A stretch of 64,000 bases of DNA from Breoghania sp. L-A4 (lineage in GTDB: Bacteria; Pseudomonadota; Alphaproteobacteria; Rhizobiales; Stappiaceae), in assembly GCF_003432385.1 (NCBI RefSeq), contig NZ_CP031841.1:1302001-1366000 (forward strand). The letters are read 5' to 3'. Made by a program: the position numbers and the translations under genes. The notes under the pieces were generated by a model. It searched no databases. It had not been told where the DNA came from and saw only the letters and a list, made by a program, of their open reading frames with translations. Shown here piece by piece: positions 7,465-14,943 of the stretch (positions are counted from its first letter, which is position 1; each line of letters opens with the position of its first letter).

Positions 7465-9333
7465 TCAATTCAGCCACTTGGATTCATATGATTGAGGAGT
7501 GCTATTGCATAAGCTCACCTCCGGTTGCCCGCTTCGTAATTGCATGGATTTAATTGGAAGTGCAATTTGAACAAGATCTTGTCCTATTGTTCTCCACCCC
7601 TGCAACGCCGCCGCCGCATAGACGCGGCAATCCAGCGGCTCATTGCGCACGCCGGAATCCTTCACCCATTCGATTTTGGCCACGCCCTTTTTCCATTTTC
7701 GCACCGGCCGCTCCGCCGTCAGCCCGAGAAACCAGTCCCGGTCGCGCTCCGCCGGGAAGTGACAGCAGCCGGGGCCGGGTTCGGTGATCCGCAGCCGCGC
7801 CAGCAGCGTGTGCTTGATGCCGTCCACGCCGATGATGAACAGCGGCGCAAGCGCGTTCCTTTTGGGCTTGGGAGGCCGTTTCGGCCATGCCGGCACGCCG
7901 GGCCCGCCGCGCCCCTTGATCGCCCACACGCGCCTGTTCTGCCGCGCCTGGACGTATTTCATCACCTCGCCGGTGCGGTGTCCGCCGGTGTCGATCGCCA
8001 CGGCCGCAACGGCCAAGTCCGGCACCGCGCGCGGATGCCGGAAGCGCCGCGCGAGATAACCGTCCAACTGCCGCCACACGTCCGGCTTTGCCGGATCGCC
8101 CCAGAACACCTGGTAGTCGAGCGACCACGATTCCTCGCCCATCCCCCAGCCGACGATTTCCGCCTCCAGCCGGTCGTCCTGCGTGTCGATTCCGGCGGTG
8201 ATCAGCGCCACGCCGTCCGGCAGCAGCTCGCCCCAATCTTCGCCGTCTGTGGCTTCCGCCCTGGCCATCAGCGTGTCCGCCTCCACCGGGGCCGTTTCGC
8301 GGTCCTCGAAGGCCTCGCCGAGTTTCAGATTGACCCAGCTTTTCAGCCGCACCGGATCGGACTTGCAGGCCAGAAAATCCACCGCGATCTCGCCCCAGCT
8401 CTCGAACGGCGAGTAGAGCGCAGAGAGATGGAAACCGGCCGTCAGCCCGTCGCCTGTCGCCGTGGCGCGCCATTCGCCCTTGGCCAGCATGTCGGGCTTG
8501 TCGCGTTCCTCGATCACGCCGCCGCACGCCCGGCAGCTGTAGAACGCCGCGCGCGGCGAATCCGCGTCCCAGGTGACGCCGGACCACTCCAGCACCTGGT
8601 GCGTGGCGCAGTGCGGGCAGGGCACGAAGAATTTCCGCCGGTCGCTCTCCGCATAGGCCTTCTCGATCCGCGACACGCCGGCAATCGTCGGGGTCGAGAT
8701 CAGCAGGATTTTCCGCCGCCCGCGAAACGTCACCGTGCGCTGAATGGCGAGTGCCACGGGGTCGCCTTCCTCGTCCGCGTCGGCCGGAAAGGCGTCCACC
8801 TCGTCCAGGACCAGATAGCGCGCCGGGGTGGAGCGCAGGCCGGTGGCGGAATTCGCGCCGGTCATCACCAGCGCGCCGCCGGGGAATTCCTTGAGCGTGA
8901 TCGTGTTGCCGCTGTCGCGTGATTTGGGCGGCGCGATGCGTTCGCGGATGGCCGGCGTGCCCTCGATCAGCGGTTCAATCCGGGTGCGGGAGTTCCGCCG
9001 CACCATGTCGATGGACGGCCAGACGGCGAGGATCAGGCCCGGCGCATGCGAGATCCAGTAGCCAATCGCGTTCATGCCGGCTTCCGTGCCGCCGGTCTGC
9101 GCGCCCTTCATGAACACCACGCGTTCCACCGGCGAGGCGACCGACAGGCAATCCATGATCTCGCGCAGGTAGGGCACGCGAGACGTGCGCCACGCGCCTG
9201 GCTCCGCGTTCGTCGCCGGCAGCACGCGGTTCCTGTCCGCCCATTCCGAGACGCTCAATTGAGGCTCCGGTGCCAGCCCGCGCCGCCTTGCGGCATCCAC
9301 CAGTCCCGGCGTGATCGCGGCCAGATCAATCAT
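7465..9333 (-). CDS. phage terminase large subunit (GpA family)
   Basis: 622 residues from ATG 9333, which overlaps the small-subunit stop by 8 bp. The ATPase domain has Walker A-like GAQTGGTE (about residue 83) and Walker B YLVLDEVDAF; a four-Cys zinc motif (CPHC...CRAC) lies in the middle as in lambda gpA; the nuclease half contains AGIDTQDDRLEAEIVGWG and a late CRVYAAAAL segment. It cuts and pumps DNA into the procapsid through the portal. The last 35-40 residues (from about WRTIGQDLVQ) are encoded in the AT-rich flank and look unlike normal GpA tails, so the insertion probably replaced the original C-terminus, which in lambda contacts the portal. Confidence 0.92.
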   Translation of the reverse strand: MIDLAAITPGLVDAARRRGLAPEPQLSVSEWADRNRVLPATNAEPGAWRTSRVPYLREIMDCLSVASPVERVVFMKGAQTGGTEAGMNAIGYWISHAPGLILAVWPSIDMVRRNSRTRIEPLIEGTPAIRERIAPPKSRDSGNTITLKEFPGGALVMTGANSATGLRSTPARYLVLDEVDAFPADADEEGDPVALAIQRTVTFRGRRKILLISTPTIAGVSRIEKAYAESDRRKFFVPCPHCATHQVLEWSGVTWDADSPRAAFYSCRACGGVIEERDKPDMLAKGEWRATATGDGLTAGFHLSALYSPFESWGEIAVDFLACKSDPVRLKSWVNLKLGEAFEDRETAPVEADTLMARAEATDGEDWGELLPDGVALITAGIDTQDDRLEAEIVGWGMGEESWSLDYQVFWGDPAKPDVWRQLDGYLARRFRHPRAVPDLAVAAVAIDTGGHRTGEVMKYVQARQNRRVWAIKGRGGPGVPAWPKRPPKPKRNALAPLFIIGVDGIKHTLLARLRITEPGPGCCHFPAERDRDWFLGLTAERPVRKWKKGVAKIEWVKDSGVRNEPLDCRVYAAAALQGWRTIGQDLVQIALPIKSMQLRSGQPEVSLCNSTPQSYESKWLN

Positions 9334-9853
9334 CGCCCATGGCCTCCAGCGGTGTTCTGGCGAGGCTGGCGAGCTGGTCGCGCACCTCGCGGTCCAGGAT
9401 CGCCACGATGGCCGAAAGATCGCCGCCGGTGCTGGTCGCAAGCGCCGGGGCGACGCGGTTGACCCAGCCGATCCAGGCGTCGCGCTCCGCCCTGGCGCGG
9501 CTCTCGATTGCCTGGAGGGCGGCGCGCCGCTCGATCAGGTTGCCGGCGAGGATTTCCGCCTTCAGGCGCGCCGTCTTCGCGTCCGCCGCCTCCCGTTCGG
9601 CCTTGGCGCTGGCGAGCGTCCAGTCGTCGCCGGCCTCGCCGCGCCGGCGGTTGCCGTCCACGTTCTCGCGGTACCAGTCGCGGCCTCTCGCCAGCTCGAT
9701 TCGCCCGTTGGGTTCCACCGGCAGGCCGGCGGCGATGAGCTGCGACACGCGGCCGGCCGAGACGCCAATCGCCTCGCCGAATGCGCGCTTGGACAGCGTT
9801 TTGGGTCCGCTGTCCGCTCCTCCGATCAGGTCAAAGCCCTGCACTTCCTGCAT
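9326..9853 (-). CDS. terminase small subunit
   Basis: 175 residues with an N-terminal HTH (SKRAFGEAIGVSAGRVSQLI, about 21-40), a spacer and a long helical oligomerisation region (AKAEREAADAKTARLKAEIL). This is the Nu1/TerS type that recognises the packaging site and recruits the large subunit. Genes for such proteins often lie just beside the cos or pac site; here a 314-bp non-coding stretch with repeats lies immediately upstream. A satellite needs its own TerS specificity to package its DNA rather than the helper's. Confidence 0.85.
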   Translation of the reverse strand: MQEVQGFDLIGGADSGPKTLSKRAFGEAIGVSAGRVSQLIAAGLPVEPNGRIELARGRDWYRENVDGNRRRGEAGDDWTLASAKAEREAADAKTARLKAEILAGNLIERRAALQAIESRARAERDAWIGWVNRVAPALATSTGGDLSAIVAILDREVRDQLASLARTPLEAMGDD

Positions 9854-9985
9854 GTCTCGCCATCCGCTTGATCCCGATTTTAGATCCTAAAATTCCGCCG
9901 TCTAAAAAACCCGTGCGCTCAGTCGCCCCGTATTGGCTTGGGGCAGGAAGGACCCGCCGTCGCCAGCCGCCCCTCCACGCCGGTG

Positions 9986-10036
9986 GAGAGGGGGACGCGC
10001 TGACAAGCGTCCCCCTCTCTCCCCCGTAGGGGAGAG
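9986..10036. repeat. overlapping hairpins upstream of terS
   Basis: A perfect 13-bp inverted repeat, GAGAGGGGGACGC (9986-9998) with its complement at 10007-10019, has an 8-bp loop. A second hairpin, CTCTCCCC (10017-10024) with GGGGAGAG (10029-10036), overlaps its right arm, so only one can form at a time. It may terminate transcription from the ATPase gene, be part of a packaging or replication site, or be a copy of the dispersed GC-rich repeats seen elsewhere in the window. Confidence 0.7.
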
Positions 10037-10040
10037 GGGG

Positions 10041-10166
10041 CTATATGTCGGCACAAAAGAGTTGTTATATCTCAATGGCTTACAGCGAGCTATCGGCACC
10101 GAGGGAGCTATATGTCGGCACAATGATTTCAATGGGTTACAGCGAGCTATCGGCAGCTGTCGGCAC
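10041..10166. repeat. direct repeats, candidate cos/pac or replication iterons
   Basis: A composite unit occurs twice. Half A, CTATATGTCGGCACAA, lies at 10041 and 10108; half B, TTACAGCGAGCTATCGGCA with its flank, lies at 10072-10098 and 10129-10155 with one mismatch. The core TGTCGGCAC appears a third time near 10158. The block lies between the RepA-like ATPase gene and terS, where lambda-type elements carry cos. Binding by TerS or by a replication initiator is inference. Confidence 0.6.
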
Positions 10167-10167
10167 G

Positions 10168-11325
10168 TCATTTCGCTGTCCTCCATGTGCTCAAATCGTA
10201 GTCGATCGGCACCACGGGCTTGGACCCTTTGCGGTGCTCGACGACGTGGATTTCGCCCTTGTCGAAGAGCCGCCGCATGGCCCTCTCCAGCCGGTCAATC
10301 GGGAGCTGGCTCGCCTCCTTTCCGCCGTAGCGTTTCATCTGGCGCGGAGCGTACTCCGGCCGTGTCCGGTTCACGCTTGGACAAATGCCCGCCTCCAGCA
10401 GTTTGCGAAGCCCGTTCATGAACGTGATTTCGTCTTGCAGGCTGTCCATGAGTGAGCCGTCAACCTCCTTGGTTTCGGCGACAAAGGCCCCGCCCACATA
10501 CCGCGCGGTGATGGTCGTTCCGATCTTGGCGTAATTGGACTTGCGACGCGTCAGGATGCGCAGGTCTGCCGGTCCCGGCGCGTCGTCTTCGACCTCGGGA
10601 AATTCGAAGGTGATCAGCGAGCGAACGCTGGCGCGCCACGCGGTCGAGCCGCTGTATCCGCGATCCTTCATTCCCGCGACGCTGGGGTGCGCGAGAACGA
10701 CGACGGCACCGTCGATTTCCGTGGCGATCCGGCGCAGGTATGTGAGGAACTGGCGCACCTCCAGGCGCTCGATTTCCCGCCCTCCAAACGTGTCGGCGGC
10801 GGTGTCGATCACGATCAGCTGCGCGCCGATTTCCTTCGCCAGATCGATCAGGTTTTTGCCAAAGCTCGTCGGCTGGCCGATGCCGTTTTTGAAGGTCATC
10901 AGCAGCGTCTCGCCGGTGGTCTTGTCCAGCCAGTGATAGCGGCCACCAAAGTCCTCGAAGTCCAGCCCATGAACACGGTTGATTGCGTCCTGGCGTCGCA
11001 GCAATTCGTCGCGCTCGTCCTCGCAGGACACGAACAGCACCGTGCGCTGCGGCACCTCGATGCCAAGCCACGACGTGCCCGTCGCGGCCGCCGTCGCCAG
11101 TTGCATGGCAAGCAGGCTCTTGCCGGTGCCGCCGTCCGCGTACAGCGCCGTGACCGTGCGGTCAGGCACCCACTCGGGCACGCACCAGCGGCGGGGCGGG
11201 ATTTCGGTTTCCTGAAATTCGTGGACGGCGAGCAGGCCGGGATAGTTCCCAAATCGCGGCGAGGTCGCCGCCGCGATGGTGCGGTTGATGCGCTCACGGC
11301 CCCTTGCCCAGGTGTCTTCCGTCAT
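10168..11325 (-). CDS. AAA/RecA-fold ATPase, RepA-helicase-like
   Basis: 385 residues. Walker A is YADGGTGKSLLAMQL (about 63-77); Walker B is QLIVIDTAADTFGG; the RecA-like core runs from about 40 to 260 (VLFVSCEDERDELLRRQ, VVVLAHPS). A C-terminal winged-helix-like region (about 290-370) may bind DNA. Such RepA-like ATPases act as replicative helicases or loaders in phages and in satellites. It overlaps the stop of the small upstream ORF by 4 bp and is followed by the repeat-rich stretch. Inference: it drives replication of the excised element. Confidence 0.8.
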   Translation of the reverse strand: MTEDTWARGRERINRTIAAATSPRFGNYPGLLAVHEFQETEIPPRRWCVPEWVPDRTVTALYADGGTGKSLLAMQLATAAATGTSWLGIEVPQRTVLFVSCEDERDELLRRQDAINRVHGLDFEDFGGRYHWLDKTTGETLLMTFKNGIGQPTSFGKNLIDLAKEIGAQLIVIDTAADTFGGREIERLEVRQFLTYLRRIATEIDGAVVVLAHPSVAGMKDRGYSGSTAWRASVRSLITFEFPEVEDDAPGPADLRILTRRKSNYAKIGTTITARYVGGAFVAETKEVDGSLMDSLQDEITFMNGLRKLLEAGICPSVNRTRPEYAPRQMKRYGGKEASQLPIDRLERAMRRLFDKGEIHVVEHRKGSKPVVPIDYDLSTWRTAK

Positions 11326-11480
11326 CGCGCCAGCTCCATGCGATCAGCGATCAACAGGAGCCGGTCCGCTGCCTCGTGCTTGTCCTCGAGGATGGTTTCC
11401 GGGGTGGCGTGACGGCCGTTTCCGATGCGCCGGATCAGGTGGGCGCAATCGCGGATTTCCTCCGAAAACGGGTTTGCCAA
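11322..11480 (-). CDS. small hypothetical protein upstream of the ATPase
   Basis: A 52-residue frame from TTG 11480 reads ANPFSEEIRDCAHLIRRIGN, a helical segment and IADRMELAR, with its TGA inside the ATPase start (ATGA). Coupling and protein-like composition support it. The frame stays open further upstream, but that part reads backwards through the tRNA fragment and is not credible. The TTG start is uncertain. It would be the first gene of the element's main operon. Confidence 0.5.
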   Translation of the reverse strand: MANPFSEEIRDCAHLIRRIGNGRHATPETILEDKHEAADRLLLIADRMELAR

Positions 11481-11563
11481 ACCGTCGCTAAGTGCTTGAT
11501 TTTTGGTACCCGGTTTGACACCCGCCGAAGCGGCAAAGCCTTGGCCGGTATCAATGGTATTCT

Positions 11564-11610
11564 GATTGAAAATCCGCGTGTCGGTGGTTCGAATCCGCCT
11601 CCGGGCACCA
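11564..11610 (+). tRNA. tRNA-Phe (GAA) 3' half: attachment-site duplicate, not a functional tRNA
   Basis: The sequence GATTGAAAATCC begins in the anticodon loop (GAA) and is followed by the GTGTC variable loop, a T arm (GGTGG / TTCGAAT / CCGCC at 11583-11599), acceptor strand TCCGGGC, discriminator A and CCA ending at 11610. The 5' half does not match a tRNA: there is no D arm, and the anticodon stem pairs only partly. This is the usual product of integration into the 3' half of a tRNA gene, and it marks the right end of the element. The plus orientation predicts the intact tRNA-Phe gene left of the window. Confidence 0.85.
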
Positions 11611-11901
11611 CTTCCCCCATTTAAGTTTTTGAATTGATTGCCTTTTGCGCCAAGGTGCGGGGCGCATTTGGCACAGGGTGCGGGGAACGCTTGACGCCTT
11701 TTGTCTGAAACGTGCCGTGTGGGCGTGAATGTTGATGGCACGCCAGCCCATTCCGCGAAGCGATCGCTATTGGGCAGTCTTCCCAATCGCATGAAATCGT
11801 CCAACGAGCGCGCGGGGGACCGGTGTGACGCCCGTGCCAGCGGCTTTGCGGATCCTTCCGAATACGGGGTCCGTCGCGCACATTGGCGGGCGCCGTATCC
11901 A

Positions 11902-13020
11902 TCAGAGCGCAAGCGCAGGGCCTTCGACCGTCACTTGACAATACCGCGTCGTATCGTTGGTCCAGTTTTGCGGGCCACGGCCCGCGTGACACAAGAATGT
12001 CTGCAGCGTCCAGACTCCGGGTGCGCTGGGCGCTATGAGCTCGACCTGCCAGGATCCATCAGGACGCCGGGTCGGGATGGCCGTCTGATGAGCGGGCAGG
12101 TTCCGAAAGACGCGGCTGTCCCACAGAGCCAGCACGTCGTCTCCCGGCCGGACTTTCGCCGAGGGTTCAAGGCGAAGGGAAAAGCGGGTGCCTGGCCGAA
12201 CCGGCTTGGGCAGGTCTTCACTCCTTGTTTCTGGACGCGACCCGTTGTGGGGCGCAGACGGCAACCTGAGCGCCAACCGTATCCTGTCTGCGAGTATGGA
12301 AGGCCATTTGCTCGTCTGAACCGACTTCAGCAGCCGTCCGATCTTTGTCTTTGCGCGCAACTCATGAAGTCCAGCAGGTGGCAGCGAGAGAGCCGACCGC
12401 ACATGGCCGGCAAACGGTGGAATGACATCCGGATCCAAAAAAGTGCCATGCTCGCCAGGAATTGTTTCGCAGACAACGTCTGGAAAGAGGCGGCGCCAGA
12501 GCGGCCAAGGATCGATGTTGCGCAAAAACGGATTGTATTTTTCGCTTTCAGCGCCGAACACCAGCGTGCAGCGCACAGGCAATGGCGGAAGAACCGACCA
12601 TTCCAGACCGATGAAACCCTGAACTTTGCATCCGTTCAGAATCAGAATTCTCGCGATCTCGGCCGCAACGGGCGTAGCCGCGCAATTTCCGCCAACGTAG
12701 ACCTTTTCGGATCCCAGAACAGGCAGCAGATCGGCCGCATAAATGTCAGCCAGGGTTCTCGTGTCCCAAATACTGCCATCGCCGGTACGGATTATGTGCA
12801 GCAGCGATCGCATGCCGATCAGGGGCTGGTCCGGTCCCAGCTCGGCCGCCATGGAGGGAAATTCGTGCGATGCGTTGAAGACCCAGACGAGCGGCGGCTT
12901 GGTTCCGGATTCGTTCGCGATGGTGATCAGGTTGAATCGTCCGGTCTTCCTGCCTCGCCAGTGCGCCACGTAGTTTGCGATGAGCTTGAGTTTCTGATCC
13001 GAAACGTTGCCCCTATCCAT
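11902..13020 (-). CDS. thioesterase-like alpha/beta hydrolase with C-terminal beta domain
   Basis: 372 residues. Residues 40-230 follow the thioesterase fold of NRPS/PKS release enzymes: PPLVWVFNASHEFPSMA start, nucleophile elbow VYVGGNCAATPVAAEIA with Cys113 where Ser is usual, and a late His191 in IPGEHGTFLDPDV. The residue at the usual acid position is unclear (FGAESEKYN). Residues from about 275 (RPGTRFSLRLEPSA to YCQVTVEG) look like a beta-sandwich domain not normally part of such enzymes. It is the last gene of the six-gene operon and overlaps the carbamoyltransferase by 8 bp. Likely role: release or transfer of the finished acyl chain from the carrier protein. Confidence 0.7.
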   Translation of the reverse strand: MDRGNVSDQKLKLIANYVAHWRGRKTGRFNLITIANESGTKPPLVWVFNASHEFPSMAAELGPDQPLIGMRSLLHIIRTGDGSIWDTRTLADIYAADLLPVLGSEKVYVGGNCAATPVAAEIARILILNGCKVQGFIGLEWSVLPPLPVRCTLVFGAESEKYNPFLRNIDPWPLWRRLFPDVVCETIPGEHGTFLDPDVIPPFAGHVRSALSLPPAGLHELRAKTKIGRLLKSVQTSKWPSILADRIRLALRLPSAPHNGSRPETRSEDLPKPVRPGTRFSLRLEPSAKVRPGDDVLALWDSRVFRNLPAHQTAIPTRRPDGSWQVELIAPSAPGVWTLQTFLCHAGRGPQNWTNDTTRYCQVTVEGPALAL

Positions 13021-14698
13021 CCCGTTTCTCCAGCAACAGCTCGCCGATCAACACCGCATCCAGTCCCGAGGTCATGAACAGAGCCAGGGCATCCTCAATC
13101 GAGTGAACGATCGGCTTGCCCATGATGTTGAAGCTGGTATTGAGCACGATCGGCACACCGGTCAATGCGCCAAACGCCTGAACGACATCATACATCCATG
13201 GCGCGTTCGTCGCCGAGACGGTCTGCAGGCGACCCGTGCCATCCTCGTGTACGACCGCGGGAACCAGATCCTTCCGGTCGTCGCGCCAAGGCAGTGCGAA
13301 CGACATGTACGCAGAGGCCTGAGGCCGCTCGAACCAGTCCGATACAGTCTCTTCCGCGATCACCGGAGCGAAAGGCCGGTAGGGCTCACGGCCCTTCACG
13401 TCACGATTGAGTCTTTCCTTCATGTCAGGGCTGCGCGGATCGGCCAGAATGGACCGGTTCCCGAGAGCCCTCGGGCCGAACTCCGCCCGCCCGCGCATGA
13501 CGCCGATGATCTTTCCCTGCTCCAGCCGCCGGGCGATTTCACCGGCGCTGCCGCCCGAGATATCGCTCACCATCCCGAAGCGGCCCAGATGCGAAAGCCG
13601 CGCCAGCGCCTTTCGCGAGGGCGTGCTGCCGAGAAATGGAGAGCCGTCGGAAACCGGTATCCGGCTCGTCCCCGTGGTCTGCATCCAGCTCAGGATCGCG
13701 GCACCGATCGCATTGCCGTCATCGGCGGGAGCGGGGGGAACAAAGACACGCTCGAATCCGGTCCGTCCCGCGATTGTGCCATTGTAGGAGGAATTCAATG
13801 CGCACCCGCCGCTCAGGATCAGATTTCCCTGCGCCCCGTCCAGGCATTCCGTCAGGACCTGGTCGGCCAGTTCCGAAAAGGCGGCCTGACCGCTCGCCGC
13901 AAGATCCGCGGCTTCCAGCGGCGAGGCGCCGGCGCTCCGGGCAAAGGGCCGCAGCGTTTCGTGCGCCTTGACAAGGGCATCTTCATCCGCGAAACGCAGG
14001 CGCCCCTTTTCGACCGACACAATCGAGCTCATCACGTCGCGCAGTTCTGGCCGCACCTTGCCATAGGCCGCCAGCCCCATGACCTTCCATTCCTCACCCA
14101 GGCGCCAATCGAAGCCGCACAGTCCCGTCAGCCAGGCGTAGAGCGTCCCCAGGCTGCCCGGTCCCCAGGATCGCCAGCGGCGACGGATCTTCCGATCGCG
14201 CAGATCGAACAGCGACACCGCGCCCACCTCGCCCTCGCCGTCGATGACCAGACAGGCCGCATCCTCGACCGGAGCGAACAGGCTGGCCGCCACGGCGTGA
14301 CAGAGATGGTGATCGAACCGGCTGACCTCGGGCATGTGTTGCGCCAGTCCCAGACGCAACAGCGAAGCTCCGGCAGCGGCATGAATTCCCGTATGCAATT
14401 GACGAAGCCAACGGCCGTCGGTGGCGGGAAGCAGCGCGTTCGAAAGCTGCACCGGCAGGTCCGCCTTAACCGTTTTCCAACTCGTCGCGACCCGCAGCTC
14501 ATCGGTTTGCGGATCAAAACCGATCGCTGCCAGCGCCGCCTCAAGATGGTTCACATGATCCGGCGCAATACCCCAGGCGCGCTTGTCCTGCACAAAACGT
14601 TCGGTCGCCTCGGCAAACATCACACGACCAGTCTCGTCCACGATCGCCAGAGCGGGATCGTGACCAGAGGTAGACAACCCGAGGTGAAAGATCGTCAT
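13013..14698 (-). CDS. carbamoyltransferase (NodU/CmcH/TobZ family)
   Basis: 561 residues, the family's normal size. An N-terminal Kae1-like domain (HLGLSTSGHDPALAIV; HHLCHAVAASLFAP near 150; VIDGEGEVGAVSL; LILSGGCALNSSYNG near 310) makes carbamoyl-adenylate from carbamoyl phosphate and ATP, and a C-terminal YrdC-like domain (MRGRAEFGPRALGNRSIL, PYRPFAPVI, LNTSFNIMGKPIV) carries the motifs of O-carbamoyltransferases. It would carbamoylate a hydroxyl of the product, perhaps one made by the adjacent P450 protein. Start ATG shares one base with the ACP stop (TGATG). Confidence 0.9.
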   Translation of the reverse strand: MTIFHLGLSTSGHDPALAIVDETGRVMFAEATERFVQDKRAWGIAPDHVNHLEAALAAIGFDPQTDELRVATSWKTVKADLPVQLSNALLPATDGRWLRQLHTGIHAAAGASLLRLGLAQHMPEVSRFDHHLCHAVAASLFAPVEDAACLVIDGEGEVGAVSLFDLRDRKIRRRWRSWGPGSLGTLYAWLTGLCGFDWRLGEEWKVMGLAAYGKVRPELRDVMSSIVSVEKGRLRFADEDALVKAHETLRPFARSAGASPLEAADLAASGQAAFSELADQVLTECLDGAQGNLILSGGCALNSSYNGTIAGRTGFERVFVPPAPADDGNAIGAAILSWMQTTGTSRIPVSDGSPFLGSTPSRKALARLSHLGRFGMVSDISGGSAGEIARRLEQGKIIGVMRGRAEFGPRALGNRSILADPRSPDMKERLNRDVKGREPYRPFAPVIAEETVSDWFERPQASAYMSFALPWRDDRKDLVPAVVHEDGTGRLQTVSATNAPWMYDVVQAFGALTGVPIVLNTSFNIMGKPIVHSIEDALALFMTSGLDAVLIGELLLEKRDG

Positions 14699-14943
14699 CA
14701 GTCCGCCAGGCGCTGCAGAATCGACTTGGCAAATGCCCCCAAGGTTTCATGGTCAAAGATATCGGCCGGATCCATTTCGACCTGGAAACGGTCCTCGACA
14801 TCGCCGCAGAGCAGCACCGCATCGATCGATTGGAGCCCAAGATCCATGAGAACCGAGTCCTCGGAGATGTCTTCGATATTGAGCTTGGTGCGCTGTGCGA
14901 TCTGCTGGCGCAAGAACTCAAGCAGTTCGGTGGATAGCGTCAT
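14698..14943 (-). CDS. acyl carrier protein
   Basis: 81 residues, the standard four-helix ACP length. Ser39 in MDLGLQSIDAVLL is the phosphopantetheine attachment site; DISEDSVL precedes it and DIFDHETLGAFAKSIL forms the last helix. It overlaps the P450 gene by 26 bp and the carbamoyltransferase by 1 bp. A free-standing ACP beside an acyl-AMP ligase implies that the ligase loads an acyl group here and the tailoring enzymes act on the tethered chain. Confidence 0.92.
   Translation of the reverse strand: MTLSTELLEFLRQQIAQRTKLNIEDISEDSVLMDLGLQSIDAVLLCGDVEDRFQVEMDPADIFDHETLGAFAKSILQRLAD

Larger units (their letters stand above)
1..11610. mobile_element. tRNA-Phe-integrated tail-less phage satellite (cf-PICI-like), left end outside window
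   Basis: Seen: a tyrosine integrase and AlpA-like regulator at the left, a duplicated tRNA-Phe 3' half at 11564-11610 on the right, and between them an ATPase, both terminase subunits, portal, protease-capsid fusion, gpW-like connector and DUF2190 protein, nearly all on the minus strand with overlapping ends. No tail tube, tape measure, baseplate, holin, lysin or CI-type module is present. Known: capsid-forming phage-inducible islands keep packaging and head genes and borrow tails from a helper. Inference: this is such a satellite. A prophage that lost its tail genes is the alternative; intact, coupled frames and an integrase placed directly beside the head module argue against simple decay. 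The intact tRNA and the left att site should lie just left of base 1. Confidence 0.75.

Noticed and set aside
10041-10166. CRISPR array
   Set aside because: Only two long units plus a partial core, no regular spacers and no cas genes anywhere in the window.
9902-10186. A 94-codon minus-strand frame across the repeat region before terS
   Set aside because: It is made of the hairpins and repeats (RGGRLSARPP, repeated PIARC) and has no plausible start.
11564-11610. Functional tRNA gene
   Set aside because: Only the 3' half is tRNA-like; D arm and 5' acceptor strand are missing, so it is an att duplicate.
1-11610. Gene transfer agent cluster
   Set aside because: A GTA would carry tail genes and would not be bounded by an integrase and a tRNA att duplicate.
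11481-11912. Upstream extension of the small ORF before the ATPase gene to about 196 residues
   Set aside because: The extension runs backwards through the tRNA-Phe fragment and host flank and has no protein-like signal.
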